Positions 31,043-39,048 of a stretch of DNA of 40,480 nt are shown one piece after another (position 1 is the stretch's first letter; every line of letters begins with the position of its first letter). The position numbers and the translations under genes are program-made. The notes under the pieces were generated by a model. It was not told the origin of the DNA and did not search any database. It was given only the letters and a program-made list of their open reading frames with translations. Source of the DNA: JAFEBO01 sp044375915 (lineage in GTDB: Bacteria > Planctomycetota > Phycisphaerae > Phycisphaerales > UBA1924); assembly GCA_044375915.1 (NCBI GenBank), contig JBILLU010000005.1:1-40480 (forward strand), in the 5' to 3' direction.

Positions 31043-31360
31043 ATGCACTGGTTTCACCTCATCCTCGCCATCGTCTTCGAAGCCGGCTGGGCCTTGGCAA
31101 TGAAGAAGTCCGATGGGTTGAGCAAGCCCGCGTGGGTCGCGGTGTTCGTTGTGACGTACCTGCTCTCCGCCGCCTTCCTCGCGCTCGCTACCAAGAAGCT
31201 CGACGTCGGCCTCGCCTACGCCATCTGGGCCGGCTGCGGCATGGCGATCATCGCCGTCTGCGGCATGCTCTTCCTCGGCGAGTCGGCATCGTGGCTCCGG
31301 CTCGCGTCTTTGGCGCTGGTGCTGGTGGGAGTGGTGGGGCTGAAGTTGAGTGCCAGTTGA
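31043..31360 (+). CDS. Small multidrug resistance (SMR) family transporter
   Basis: 105 residues with four transmembrane helices, the SMR layout: a membrane dimer exchanging protons for cationic compounds or guanidinium. TM1 holds the essential Glu13 in AIVFEAGWALAMKKSDGL, and GLAYAIWAGCGMAIIAVCGM is the TM3 signature, followed by FLGESASWLRLASLALVLVG. AMKKSDGL is closer to the SugE/Gdx guanidinium-exporter branch than to EmrE, but the assignment is uncertain. The start ATG lies at the family N-terminus; no clear ribosome-binding site. Divergent from the small basic protein gene. Confidence 0.9.
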   Translation: MHWFHLILAIVFEAGWALAMKKSDGLSKPAWVAVFVVTYLLSAAFLALATKKLDVGLAYAIWAGCGMAIIAVCGMLFLGESASWLRLASLALVLVGVVGLKLSAS

Positions 31361-31417
31361 GAGCGCCAGTGGGATCATCCTCCGGCCGGTCAACGAGGCG
31401 TGCCCCGAGCGATAGAG

Positions 31418-31511
31418 CCTCTGGCGTGAGCCGGAGGTCGGTGAGTGCTTCCAACGCCCGCGACCTCTCGCTTGCGCGAGAGGCTCCAACGGACCGGCTG
31501 GAAGCCGGTCC
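31418..31511. repeat. Triple hairpin repeat between the SMR and sigma-factor genes
   Basis: Three palindromes in a row: CCTCTGGC-GTGA-GCCGGAGG (31418-31437, one G-T), CCTCTCGC-TTGC-GCGAGAGG (31464-31483) and GGACCGGCT-GGA-AGCCGGTCC (31491-31511). They fill the middle of the 205-nt gap ahead of the sigma-factor gene. Confidence 0.85.
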
Positions 31512-31565
31512 GACTGGGTGATTACCTAAACTTCCCCGCACCAACGATCGGGGACACGCTGCCGC

Positions 31566-32327
31566 ATGCTCAACTCGCTGACAACCGGGTTCGTCAATCG
31601 CCTGCGTGCCAATGACCAGGCGGCGTGGTACGAGTTATGGGAGACCTTCGGGCCGGTTATCCGCGCCCAGCTCACCAAGTGGGGCAAGGGTCGCATCGGG
31701 GCCGAGACGGTGAAGGACCTGTCGCAGGAGACGCTCGCCGCGCTCTCGGACTCGATCGAGCGCTATGACCCCAAGAAGGGCGCCCGGTTTTCGACCTGGC
31801 TCTTGGCGATCGCCAAGCACGTCCTGGGCGACGAGATGGACCGGCGCGGGGCTCTCAAACGCGGCGGGGACAAGAAGACCGGCGAGTTTGATGAATCGTG
31901 GATGGCCGCGGCTCGCAACCAGTTGGGCGCCGACGAGGTGTATGAGGCCGCGGTCTTCCGGGCCAAGGTCGAGGCGGCGATCCGGATGGTCCAGAAGGAA
32001 AGCGACTTCACCGACTTCTCGATCTACTCCATGCGGGTCTTGGAGAGCAAGCCGGGCAAGGAGGTGGCCGAGGCCCTGGGCATCAGCGAGCCGACGGTCA
32101 GCCGCCGGCTGGCGAAGGTCCGAGAGGCCCTGCGGCGGCGGCTGGGGGAGGTGATTATGACCTACTCGTTCACGTCCGAAGAACTGGGGGAGGCGGAGCG
32201 AAACGGGCTGGCCGTGAATCCGAAAGAGGCTTCCGGACCGGAAGACGACGCCTCCTTCGACGAGGCCATTGCCGAGATTTACCACCGGCAGATGGAACTG
32301 CGACGGGCGGAGGCGCGCGGCTTGTAG
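31566..32327 (+). CDS. ECF-like RNA polymerase sigma factor
   Basis: 253 residues. Region 2 is at about 20-95 (DQAAWYELWETFGPVIRAQL, DLSQETLAAL, RFSTWLLAIAKHVLGDEMDR) and region 4 at about 155-200 (DFSIYSMRVLESKPGKEVAE, ALGISEPTVSRRLAKVREAL) with a helix-turn-helix, plus an extra C-terminal acidic tail (SGPEDDASFDEAIAEIYHRQ). It directs RNA polymerase to its own promoter set. It lies directly upstream of a serine/threonine kinase gene, the arrangement known for planctomycete ECF-kinase pairs, where phosphorylation rather than an anti-sigma factor is thought to control activity; no anti-sigma gene is seen here. Confidence 0.88.
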   Translation: MLNSLTTGFVNRLRANDQAAWYELWETFGPVIRAQLTKWGKGRIGAETVKDLSQETLAALSDSIERYDPKKGARFSTWLLAIAKHVLGDEMDRRGALKRGGDKKTGEFDESWMAAARNQLGADEVYEAAVFRAKVEAAIRMVQKESDFTDFSIYSMRVLESKPGKEVAEALGISEPTVSRRLAKVREALRRRLGEVIMTYSFTSEELGEAERNGLAVNPKEASGPEDDASFDEAIAEIYHRQMELRRAEARGL

Positions 32328-32362
32328 GTTCGGCGTTGCACCCGCCTGTCCCCCCTGGGTGC

Positions 32363-32392
32363 CACGGCTTGACGGCTCGGCGTCAAGCCGTG
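32363..32392. repeat. Hairpin repeat between sigma factor and kinase (first)
   Basis: Perfect 12-bp inverted repeat CACGGCTTGACG / CGTCAAGCCGTG with a 6-nt loop. TGCGTTG just after it is matched by CAACGCA near 32443-32449, so a larger nested fold over 32363-32449 is possible. Confidence 0.9.
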
Positions 32393-32457
32393 CGTTGCGG
32401 CGAGAAGTCTTCTTGATCCGCCGCGGTCCGCGGCCGCCGCCACAACGCACGCCCTCT

Positions 32458-32488
32458 CACTGCTTGGCGGAGGAACCGCCAAGCAGTG
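32458..32488. repeat. Hairpin repeat between sigma factor and kinase (second)
   Basis: Perfect 13-bp inverted repeat CACTGCTTGGCGG / CCGCCAAGCAGTG with AGGAA loop, followed by GCACCC. It ends 31 nt before the kinase start codon, so it lies in the kinase leader. Confidence 0.9.
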
Positions 32489-32519
32489 GCACCCGACGCG
32501 GTTCGCGAGGTACTTCACG

Positions 32520-35105
32520 ATGACTCCCACCACGGTTAGCCTCGGCATCCTCAGCATCGTCGGCGTGATTCTCGCCGTGGCGATCGCCGTGCTGCTCATC
32601 AGTTATCTGATCGTCCCGATCTTCAAGGGCCTGGCGTGGCTGATCGCCCGGCTGTTCCACTTTGTCGTGGGCATGCTGAAGGACTCGGTGCGTTTTATTG
32701 GGGCCCTGCTCGCGATTATCGTGTTCTCGCCTCTGGTGGTGATCAACATCATCATCGGGCGCTGGTCGGCGTCGTCCCACTTTGGGCGTGCCATCAAGAA
32801 CGAGCTGTCGATCGCGGGTGCGTGCCTCTTCCGAGTCTTGCTCGCCCACCCCGCCCGGCTCTTCGCGATGGACGGGTTGGTGGAAGGTCTTGAGCAGCGT
32901 CTCCCCGAGGCGATGGCCCAGGCTCCGACCTCCGAGCCGCACGGCAAGCGTGCGGGGCAGTTTGAGGGATACAAGATCGTCGGCTCACTGCCCACCGGCG
33001 GCTCGGGCTCGAAGCTGTACATCGCCGAGCCCGATCCGATCAAGCGTGCCGCGCTCGAGCGCTCGGGCTTCCGTGATGTCGGTCAGGTCGTCATCAAGTC
33101 GTTCTCGGTCGCCGACGGTTCGAATCTGCCGAACATTGTGCGTGAGTCGCGGGCCCTCGAAGCTGCGAAGAAGCTGGGCCTCGTGCTTGATCACGAACTA
33201 AGCCCGGCGAAGTTCTACTACGTGATGCGCTATGTGCCCGGGCAGACGCTCAACGTCGTGGTGCAGCAGCTCCACGGCGAGAGCGACCCGACCATGAAGC
33301 CGCCGGGCCTGGACGACCGCCATCTGCGGCTCGCGGTTGGGTACGTCGCCGACCTCGCTCGCTCCCTTGAGGAGTATCACGCGGGCGGGCTGTGGCACAA
33401 GGACGTCAAGCCGGAGAACATCATCGTCGAGAGCGTCGCGGGCGAGCCGCGGGCGCATCTCGTCGACTTCGGCCTCGTCACGCCGCTGCGCAGCGCGATG
33501 ACGCTGACCACGCACGGCACGGAGTACTTCCGCGATCCGGAACTGGTTCGCCTTGCCCTTCGCGGCGTGAAGGTGCACGAGGTCGACGGTGCGAAGTTCG
33601 ACGTCTACGCCGCGGGCGCGGTGCTGTACGCGGTGATCGAGAACTCGTTCCCGGCCCACGGCGTGCTCTCGCAGGTGACGCGTCGCTGCCCCGAGGCGGT
33701 GAAGTGGGTCATCCGCCGCGCCATGGCGGATTACGACAAGCGGTACACCTCGGCGGCCCAGATGCTCGCGGACCTCGAGGTCGTGCGTTCAGCCGCGGAC
33801 CCGTTCGCGGTGCGTCCGATCGATCTGCCCAGCATGCGCGGCGGAATCGTCGAGCCGACGCCGCAGCCCGAACCGGTGGCGCAGGCTCTCGGCGGCATGA
33901 TGGGTGCTGCGGGCGCGGTTGGTGCCGCTGCGGCGGGAGTGGGGGCGGTGGCGGGAGGCAACTTCGCTGCGGTGCCGCCGCCGTTGCCGCGTCAGGACGG
34001 GCCCGCGTCGCCGAAGCGTCGGCCCGACATCCGTGTGGTGAACTGGTGGACCGGCGAGCACGTGGAGATCCCCGAAGGTCCGTCGTCGATCCCGAACCAG
34101 AGCGATGGGCCGTTTGGCTTTGACGCCTCGGGCATCCGGGCCGCCGCGCATGACATTGCACGCAAGTCGAGCGCGATGGCGCAGGACGCGGTGGCCGCGG
34201 CTCGCGGCAAGGGGTTCCAGTTTGATGCGGACTTTGGCATGGGTGCCAAGGCCCGCGAGCCGCGTGTGCGTGGCGACGGCGTGCGTCGCACGGCCCGTGA
34301 GCAGATCGACAATGCCCGCGCTCGCGTGGAAGCTCGGCGCCAGCGCATTCAGAGCCGCCGCGCATCGTTCTCGGCCGGACAGACCTACAGCAATAAGCCC
34401 AACGCGGGGGCATTCGTCGGACTGTTCATTTTCCTCGCGGCGTGCGTCGGCTTCGCCGGATTGATCGTGACCAAGTCGGTCGGCGAGAATCAATCCGAGA
34501 CCACGGTCGAGCCGAGCCAGGCCAGTGGCGGCCGTACGACTGCGACCACCGAAGCGGTGCGCGACGGCAGCATCGAGACCATCACATTCACCGAGAAGAC
34601 GACTCGCGCGAAGACCAGCAAGAAGTCGCGGTCTCAGCCCGCCGACGCAGCCGCTTCCGTGGCGCCCAAGTCGCTGCCCGAAGGGACGACTGCGACCATG
34701 CTGCTGCTGAGCGATCTGCCGGCACCTCTCAGCGATGAGAGCAAGAAGATCATCGCCGCGATGACGGACTCGCTTCGCAGCGCGGGGTTCACGCTCACGG
34801 GCGACACGTCCGACGCGAAGATCGAGGACCGCGAGACGATCGAACGTCTTGCCGCCGCTCGCGTCGCTGTGTCGGGGACCGAGGTGGGCTCACCCCGTTT
34901 CCGCGACGGGCTCTCGTCGTGGGCTTCGGAGAAGGGCATCGATCTTGTTGCCTGGCTCCGACCGCAGACCGACGGCGAGGGCAAGGCCGATCTGACCAAG
35001 CCCCCGGTGACGCACGTCGTGTCGAAGGCCGAACTCGCGGAAGGAACGCGCGACATCGCCCGCGACGCGATCGCGGTCGCGTTCAAGAACGCGGCGGCGA
35101 AGTGA
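32520..35105 (+). CDS. Membrane-anchored serine/threonine protein kinase
   Basis: 861 residues. N-terminal transmembrane segments lie at about 8-35 and 59-80, then a kinase domain at ~150-420: loop GSLPTGGSGSKLYIAE, VVIK (Lys193), an alphaC Glu near SRALEAAKKL, catalytic loop WHKDVKPENI (HKD instead of HRD; Asp295, Asn300), DFG at 316-318, and FRDPE in place of APE. A Pro/Ala-rich linker is followed by a transmembrane segment at about 630-652 and a periplasmic or extracellular domain (~655-861, with TTATMLLLSDLPAPLSDESK). It likely senses an outside signal and phosphorylates targets such as the upstream ECF factor; the latter is inference. GAGG lies about 9 nt before the ATG. Confidence 0.92.
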   Translation: MTPTTVSLGILSIVGVILAVAIAVLLISYLIVPIFKGLAWLIARLFHFVVGMLKDSVRFIGALLAIIVFSPLVVINIIIGRWSASSHFGRAIKNELSIAGACLFRVLLAHPARLFAMDGLVEGLEQRLPEAMAQAPTSEPHGKRAGQFEGYKIVGSLPTGGSGSKLYIAEPDPIKRAALERSGFRDVGQVVIKSFSVADGSNLPNIVRESRALEAAKKLGLVLDHELSPAKFYYVMRYVPGQTLNVVVQQLHGESDPTMKPPGLDDRHLRLAVGYVADLARSLEEYHAGGLWHKDVKPENIIVESVAGEPRAHLVDFGLVTPLRSAMTLTTHGTEYFRDPELVRLALRGVKVHEVDGAKFDVYAAGAVLYAVIENSFPAHGVLSQVTRRCPEAVKWVIRRAMADYDKRYTSAAQMLADLEVVRSAADPFAVRPIDLPSMRGGIVEPTPQPEPVAQALGGMMGAAGAVGAAAAGVGAVAGGNFAAVPPPLPRQDGPASPKRRPDIRVVNWWTGEHVEIPEGPSSIPNQSDGPFGFDASGIRAAAHDIARKSSAMAQDAVAAARGKGFQFDADFGMGAKAREPRVRGDGVRRTAREQIDNARARVEARRQRIQSRRASFSAGQTYSNKPNAGAFVGLFIFLAACVGFAGLIVTKSVGENQSETTVEPSQASGGRTTATTEAVRDGSIETITFTEKTTRAKTSKKSRSQPADAAASVAPKSLPEGTTATMLLLSDLPAPLSDESKKIIAAMTDSLRSAGFTLTGDTSDAKIEDRETIERLAAARVAVSGTEVGSPRFRDGLSSWASEKGIDLVAWLRPQTDGEGKADLTKPPVTHVVSKAELAEGTRDIARDAIAVAFKNAAAK

Positions 35106-35116
35106 TCGGATTGCGT

Positions 35117-36079
35117 TCAGTGCTCGCACGTCGTCGCGCAAGCCACGGCGGCCATCCGCAGGTCGGGCATGTACGGGAACGGGTTGAACGCGGGTGACAC
35201 GACGCGGCCGATGCCCGCGTCGGCGAGCCGCTCCTGCTGCTCGATGGCCGCGAGTTTGCTGAGGAATCGGGTCTTGAACTCCGCCTCGCCGGTTTTGAAT
35301 GCAGGGTTGTTCTGTGTGTCCTTGTAGCGGGTCGCGAGCAGTTCTTCGATCCGCTTGATGCGGGTGTCGGGCAGCGGGTGTGTCGACATGAACTCGGGCT
35401 GCTTGCCGGCGCCGGCCGCGGCCTTGAGGATCTGCATGAGCTGAAGCTGGCCGATGGGGTTGTAGCCGACCTTGGTCATGTACCGCATTCCCAGTTCGTC
35501 GGCCTCGCTCTCCTGTCCGCGGTCGTAGCTGAGGAGCGTGAGTTGAACAGCCTGATCCGCGAGACCAGCGATCGCGTCGCCGCCGGCGCCGATGGCCACT
35601 CCGATGATTCCGAGCCCGGCGTTGGCGAGCGTTGAGCGGGTCATCTTCTCGTTGATGTGCCGAGCGGTGACGTGTCCGATCTCGTGCCCGAGCACGCCGG
35701 CCATCTGGGCCTCGTTGGTCATCTTGGCGGCGAGGCCGCGGCTGACGAACACCTTTCCGCCCGGGATGGCGAAGGCGTTGATCACGTCGCTGTCGAGGAG
35801 TGCAAACTCCCAGGGAAGCGTCGGGTTGTCGCCCTCAGTTTGGGCCGCGATCTTCCGCCCAATCTCTATGACGTAGTTGCGGAGCTCTTCGCTTTTGACC
35901 TCGCCGCCGTACTCCTGGAGCATCTGCGGCCGCGCGTCGGTGCCGAGGCGGACCTCGTCGTCGCGGGAGAGGAGGTTGAGCTGAGATCGTCCGGTCGTGG
36001 GGTTGGTGCTGCACGCTCCAAGCCCCAACGAACCGACCGCCACCCCCACCAACGCCAGACGAACCATCAGACGCCCCAT
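35117..36079 (-). CDS. M48-family zinc metalloprotease lipoprotein (LoiP/BepA-like)
   Basis: 320 residues. Lipoprotein signal with lipobox LGAC (Cys23). Zinc motif HEIGH (His132, Glu133, His136) and Glu190 in QESEADELGM as third ligand. GGKVFVSRGLA upstream of the active site and DSDVINAFAIPGG are M48 signatures. It resembles YggG/LoiP and BepA, periplasmic proteases handling misfolded outer-membrane proteins. AGGAG lies 7 nt upstream. The gene ends 11 nt from the kinase stop on the opposite strand. The C-terminus holds an unusual Cys-containing tail (AVACATTCEH). Confidence 0.93.
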   Translation of the reverse strand: MGRLMVRLALVGVAVGSLGLGACSTNPTTGRSQLNLLSRDDEVRLGTDARPQMLQEYGGEVKSEELRNYVIEIGRKIAAQTEGDNPTLPWEFALLDSDVINAFAIPGGKVFVSRGLAAKMTNEAQMAGVLGHEIGHVTARHINEKMTRSTLANAGLGIIGVAIGAGGDAIAGLADQAVQLTLLSYDRGQESEADELGMRYMTKVGYNPIGQLQLMQILKAAAGAGKQPEFMSTHPLPDTRIKRIEELLATRYKDTQNNPAFKTGEAEFKTRFLSKLAAIEQQERLADAGIGRVVSPAFNPFPYMPDLRMAAVACATTCEH

Positions 36080-36180
36080 AGCCGTTCTCCTGCTCGAAGC
36101 TTGCTTGCCTAGATGCCTTCCCCACGCAGTCTAGCATCGGCTCGCGCGGCCGAATCCCTACGATCGCGAGCAACGAATGC

Positions 36181-37005
36181 ATGCCTGACCAAACCCGCAT
36201 GAACGCCCAGCATTCCAATATTAGTGAGGCCGACCGTCACGACGCGAGTTGGAGCGACGCCGAGCTCGCGTGCAACCCTCACGAGCACGAACAGAAGGCC
36301 GTCAAGGTCCGCGGGATGTTCTCGGCGATCGCGGGCAGTTACGACCTCAACAACCGGGTGCACTCGCTTTGGCGCGATCAGGCCTGGCGGCGGTACGCCG
36401 TGCGGGTTGCGGGCGTGAAGCCGGGCGAGCACGTCCTCGACTGCGCCTGCGGCACGGGCGACCTCACGGAAGCCTTTGCCCGCACCGACGCCGCCAAGGT
36501 CACGGGCCTGGACTTCACCGCAGCGATGCTGGATGTCGCCCGTCAGAAGCAGCCTAAGAACCTGACCCCCGCGAACGCTTCGAAGGTGACGTACATCGAA
36601 GGCGACGCGATGGCGCTGCCTTTCGGCGACGCTTGCTTCGACGTGGTCTCGATCGCGTTCGGCATTCGCAACGTCTCGCAGCCCGCCAAGGCGCTGGCGG
36701 AGTTCCGCCGCGTGCTCCGGCCGGGTGGGCGGCTGATCGTGCTCGAGTTCGACCAGCCGCAGTGGTTCCCGATGAAGCAGTTCAACGATTTCTATTGTGG
36801 CTGGATCATGCCCCGCACCGCGACCTTGATCGCGGGCGACACCTCAGGCGCGTACAAGTACCTGCCCAAGAGCGTCGGAACGTTCATGACCCGCCGCCAG
36901 ATACAGGACGGGATGGCCGCCGCGGGTTTCCGCGACGTCTCGGCCAAGGCCTTGACGATGGGCATCTGCGTCTGTTACCGGGGCGTGGTGGGCGAATCGA
37001 TGTGA
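36181..37005 (+). CDS. ubiE: UbiE/MenG-type quinone C-methyltransferase
   Basis: 274 residues. SAM-dependent methyltransferase of menaquinone (or ubiquinone) synthesis. FSAIAGSYDLNNRVHSLWRD is the UbiE signature, motif I is HVLDCACGTGDLTEAF (84-99), and IAFGIRNVSQPAKALAEFRR with RVLRPGGRLIVLEF continue the family order, ending GTFMTRRQIQDGMAAAGF. About 40 extra N-terminal residues compared with E. coli UbiE may be partly untranslated; ATG at 36199 is an alternative start. In a planctomycete menaquinone is the likely product (demethylmenaquinone to menaquinone). Confidence 0.93.
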   Translation: MPDQTRMNAQHSNISEADRHDASWSDAELACNPHEHEQKAVKVRGMFSAIAGSYDLNNRVHSLWRDQAWRRYAVRVAGVKPGEHVLDCACGTGDLTEAFARTDAAKVTGLDFTAAMLDVARQKQPKNLTPANASKVTYIEGDAMALPFGDACFDVVSIAFGIRNVSQPAKALAEFRRVLRPGGRLIVLEFDQPQWFPMKQFNDFYCGWIMPRTATLIAGDTSGAYKYLPKSVGTFMTRRQIQDGMAAAGFRDVSAKALTMGICVCYRGVVGESM

Positions 37006-37084
37006 CGGTGGCATGAACCGGCCCGTTCTCCCAACAATCATCCGAACTCGTCCCGGCGTCGAACGCTATCGTGCAGAACACCCC

Positions 37085-37759
37085 ATGCGCCGCGCCTTCA
37101 CCCTCATCGAACTGCTCGTCGTCATCGCGATCATCGCGCTCTTGATCGGCATCATCATCCCCGCACTCGGCGGGGCCCGCGAGAACGCGCGGCGTGTGAA
37201 GTGCATGGTGAACCTGTCCAGCATCGGCAAGGCGGTGCAGCAGTACATGGACAGCCGCAGCAAGGGCGTTCTGCCGATCGCCGCGGGGCTGCTGGCGACG
37301 CCCGACCGCAAGACGCTGCCCGATGTGGTGTCGGAGTTCCTTGATACGGGCGTACCGAGCAAGGGGAACGACGGGTTATATGTGGTCTCCGATCCGTGGA
37401 GGTGCCCGTCGGACCTGAAGAGCGCCGACGCCGCGAGCAACTACGCACCGACGCACAAGATCTCCGGTGCCAGCTATGAGTATTGGCCTGGGACGATCAT
37501 GCTGGTCACGGACTTCATCGCGCTCGATCTGCTCCGCCCGGAGTTCAGCCTGACGAAGGTGTATCAGACTCGCAAGTGGCCGATCGTCGCTGATGCGGAT
37601 CAGTGGCACACCGGGCGTGCGCCGGGACAGGATCGTCGCAACGCGCTCTACCTGGACGGTGGGATGCGCGTCGATTGGTCGATCAAGCAGCCGGAGAAGA
37701 ACGAGATCGACAGCCTCTTCATTGAACTGTTCCGCGAGCCTCGGAACCCGAAGAAGTAG
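37085..37759 (+). CDS. Type IV prepilin/pseudopilin, DUF1559-like
   Basis: 224 residues. Signal MRRAFTLIELLVVIAIIALL with cleavage after Ala4 and Glu at mature position 5. CMVNLSSIGKAVQQYMDSR continues the N-terminal helix as in planctomycete prepilins (NLKQIG-like), and RNALYLDGGMRVDW near the end matches the x-DG box of these families. Planctomycetes carry many paralogues that may form structures other than pili. It lies 80 nt after ubiE on the same strand; co-transcription is possible but unproven. The start is set by the prepilin signal. Confidence 0.88.
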   Translation: MRRAFTLIELLVVIAIIALLIGIIIPALGGARENARRVKCMVNLSSIGKAVQQYMDSRSKGVLPIAAGLLATPDRKTLPDVVSEFLDTGVPSKGNDGLYVVSDPWRCPSDLKSADAASNYAPTHKISGASYEYWPGTIMLVTDFIALDLLRPEFSLTKVYQTRKWPIVADADQWHTGRAPGQDRRNALYLDGGMRVDWSIKQPEKNEIDSLFIELFREPRNPKK

Positions 37760-37815
37760 CCATGGCTGGCGCCGGCGAATAATCAATGCAGGCATTGGTA
37801 CCTGGGGACACACGC

Positions 37816-38604
37816 ATGACGAACCGACCGGGACAATTCGAGCCGCTGCTTTCGGACCAGGAGCGTGCCGAGGCGGTCGTAGTCCCGGGTGGTCCGACGG
37901 TGTCGCAGCGTCTGCAGGCGGCGATCACGCCGTACACAAGTTCGCCGAGGTTCATGCAGCGACTCGGGGCTGGTGTTGTCGGGGCGACGATGCTCGCGCT
38001 CGGCGTCAGCGGCTACCTCTACTGGGAGCGCCACCACAAGCCCAACTACGCCCTCGATCCGATCGACGATGTGGCAGAGTTCACGTTCCTGCGGGACGAC
38101 TTCAACAACCTGTCCATCGACGAGCGGTTGAAGCTGATCCGCGAGTTTGCGGATCGCCTGCGTGACGCGAGCAGCAGCGATTCGGCGATGCTCGCGTCGT
38201 TTGCGGCGGGCATCAGTGGCAAGGCCCGCGAGCAGATCGCCGCCAACGCCAGCCGCCTGATGCTCGACATGGTCGACCGCAGCGCGATCGAGTACGCGAA
38301 CCTCACCGGCGCCGATCGAGAAAAGTTCCTCGAAAAGTCCGTCATCGAGTGGACCCGCATCGCCGATCAGGTCGCCGGCCGCGGCGATCGCACCGACGAG
38401 GAGATCCTCGCCGACGTCAAGAAAGAAACCGAACAGCGCGAGAAGATGCGCGAACGCATGGGCCCCGAGCGCTCCGCCCGCATGGCCTCGGGCATCATGT
38501 CGTTCCTGAACAACAACGTCGCCAAGCACAGCAATCCCATCCAGCAGCAACGGACGCTGCAGATGATGGCGGACGTGAACAAGTATTTCGCGAACAAGCG
38601 ATGA
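37816..38604 (+). CDS. Unknown single-pass membrane protein
   Basis: 262 residues, no family recognised. One transmembrane segment at about 50-70 (RLGAGVVGATMLALGVSGYL), with a cytoplasmic N-terminus and a long helical C-terminal domain rich in charged residues (EFADRLRDASSSDSAMLASF, LMLDMVDRSAIEYANLTGAD, ILADVKKETEQREKMRERMG). A coiled coil is plausible at 195-225. GGGGA lies about 8 nt before this ATG; a start at 37786 would add ten residues. It follows the prepilin gene at 56 nt on the same strand. Confidence 0.65.
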   Translation: MTNRPGQFEPLLSDQERAEAVVVPGGPTVSQRLQAAITPYTSSPRFMQRLGAGVVGATMLALGVSGYLYWERHHKPNYALDPIDDVAEFTFLRDDFNNLSIDERLKLIREFADRLRDASSSDSAMLASFAAGISGKAREQIAANASRLMLDMVDRSAIEYANLTGADREKFLEKSVIEWTRIADQVAGRGDRTDEEILADVKKETEQREKMRERMGPERSARMASGIMSFLNNNVAKHSNPIQQQRTLQMMADVNKYFANKR

Positions 38605-38720
38605 CCGCCCCGGGTAGCCCCCCTGGCCGGAAGTGGCGTGAAGAAGTTATCTTTGGTGCGTAACGGATTTTCGCGAACCGCATCTAGACTTTGGGCGGTA
38701 GAACGCCAAGAGTTTTCCTC

Positions 38721-38807
38721 ATGCCGCACGTTTGCATCAATTTCATGACGCGTCAGGTCGCAGGAGCGGCCGATGCGCTGTGTACGTGCGGCCGCCGCGG
38801 CTGCTGA
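38721..38807 (+). CDS. Cys-rich short ORF upstream of the cysteine synthase gene (possible leader peptide)
   Basis: 28 codons: MPHVCINFMTRQVAGAADAL followed by CTCGRRGC and stop. Cys codons at positions 5, 22, 24 and 28, the last immediately before the stop. AAGAG stands 8 nt upstream. Downstream the RNA could form GCTG/CAGC around the stop and AGGGC/GCCCT further on. Leader peptides ending in Cys clusters control cysteine genes by attenuation in some actinobacteria; here the idea is inference. The gap to the cysteine synthase start is 241 nt. Could simply be a random frame. Confidence 0.4.
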   Translation: MPHVCINFMTRQVAGAADALCTCGRRGC

Positions 38808-39048
38808 AAACAGCGAGAAAACAGGGCCTTTCGCCCTTGGTCGCAAACCTGCCGCGTTTCCGGCCAACAGAAGAAGACGACTCAACCAACGCGTGTGTGA
38901 CCGCGCGATGTGTTTGAAGCGTTCCGATGTTTGAGCGATCCTCTCTGGTGCTCAGGCCGCTTTTCGAGCCACCACTCGAACCGCTCTTGTGTGTCCTTCC
39001 GTGTCCAACGCACGCGGCGATGTCACTCGCTCGCGTCGGGGAGTCTCC
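38808..39048 (+). other. Leader region between the short ORF and the cysteine synthase gene
   Basis: No other gene seen. It contains a small hairpin AGGGC-CTTTC-GCCCT at about 38833-38847, and TTCGAG/CTCGAA at 38963-38980. GGGGAG close to 39040 serves as ribosome-binding site for the gene at 39049. The upstream stretch 38605-38720 shows a possible -10-like TAGACT near 38685 without a good -35 box. Confidence 0.35.
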
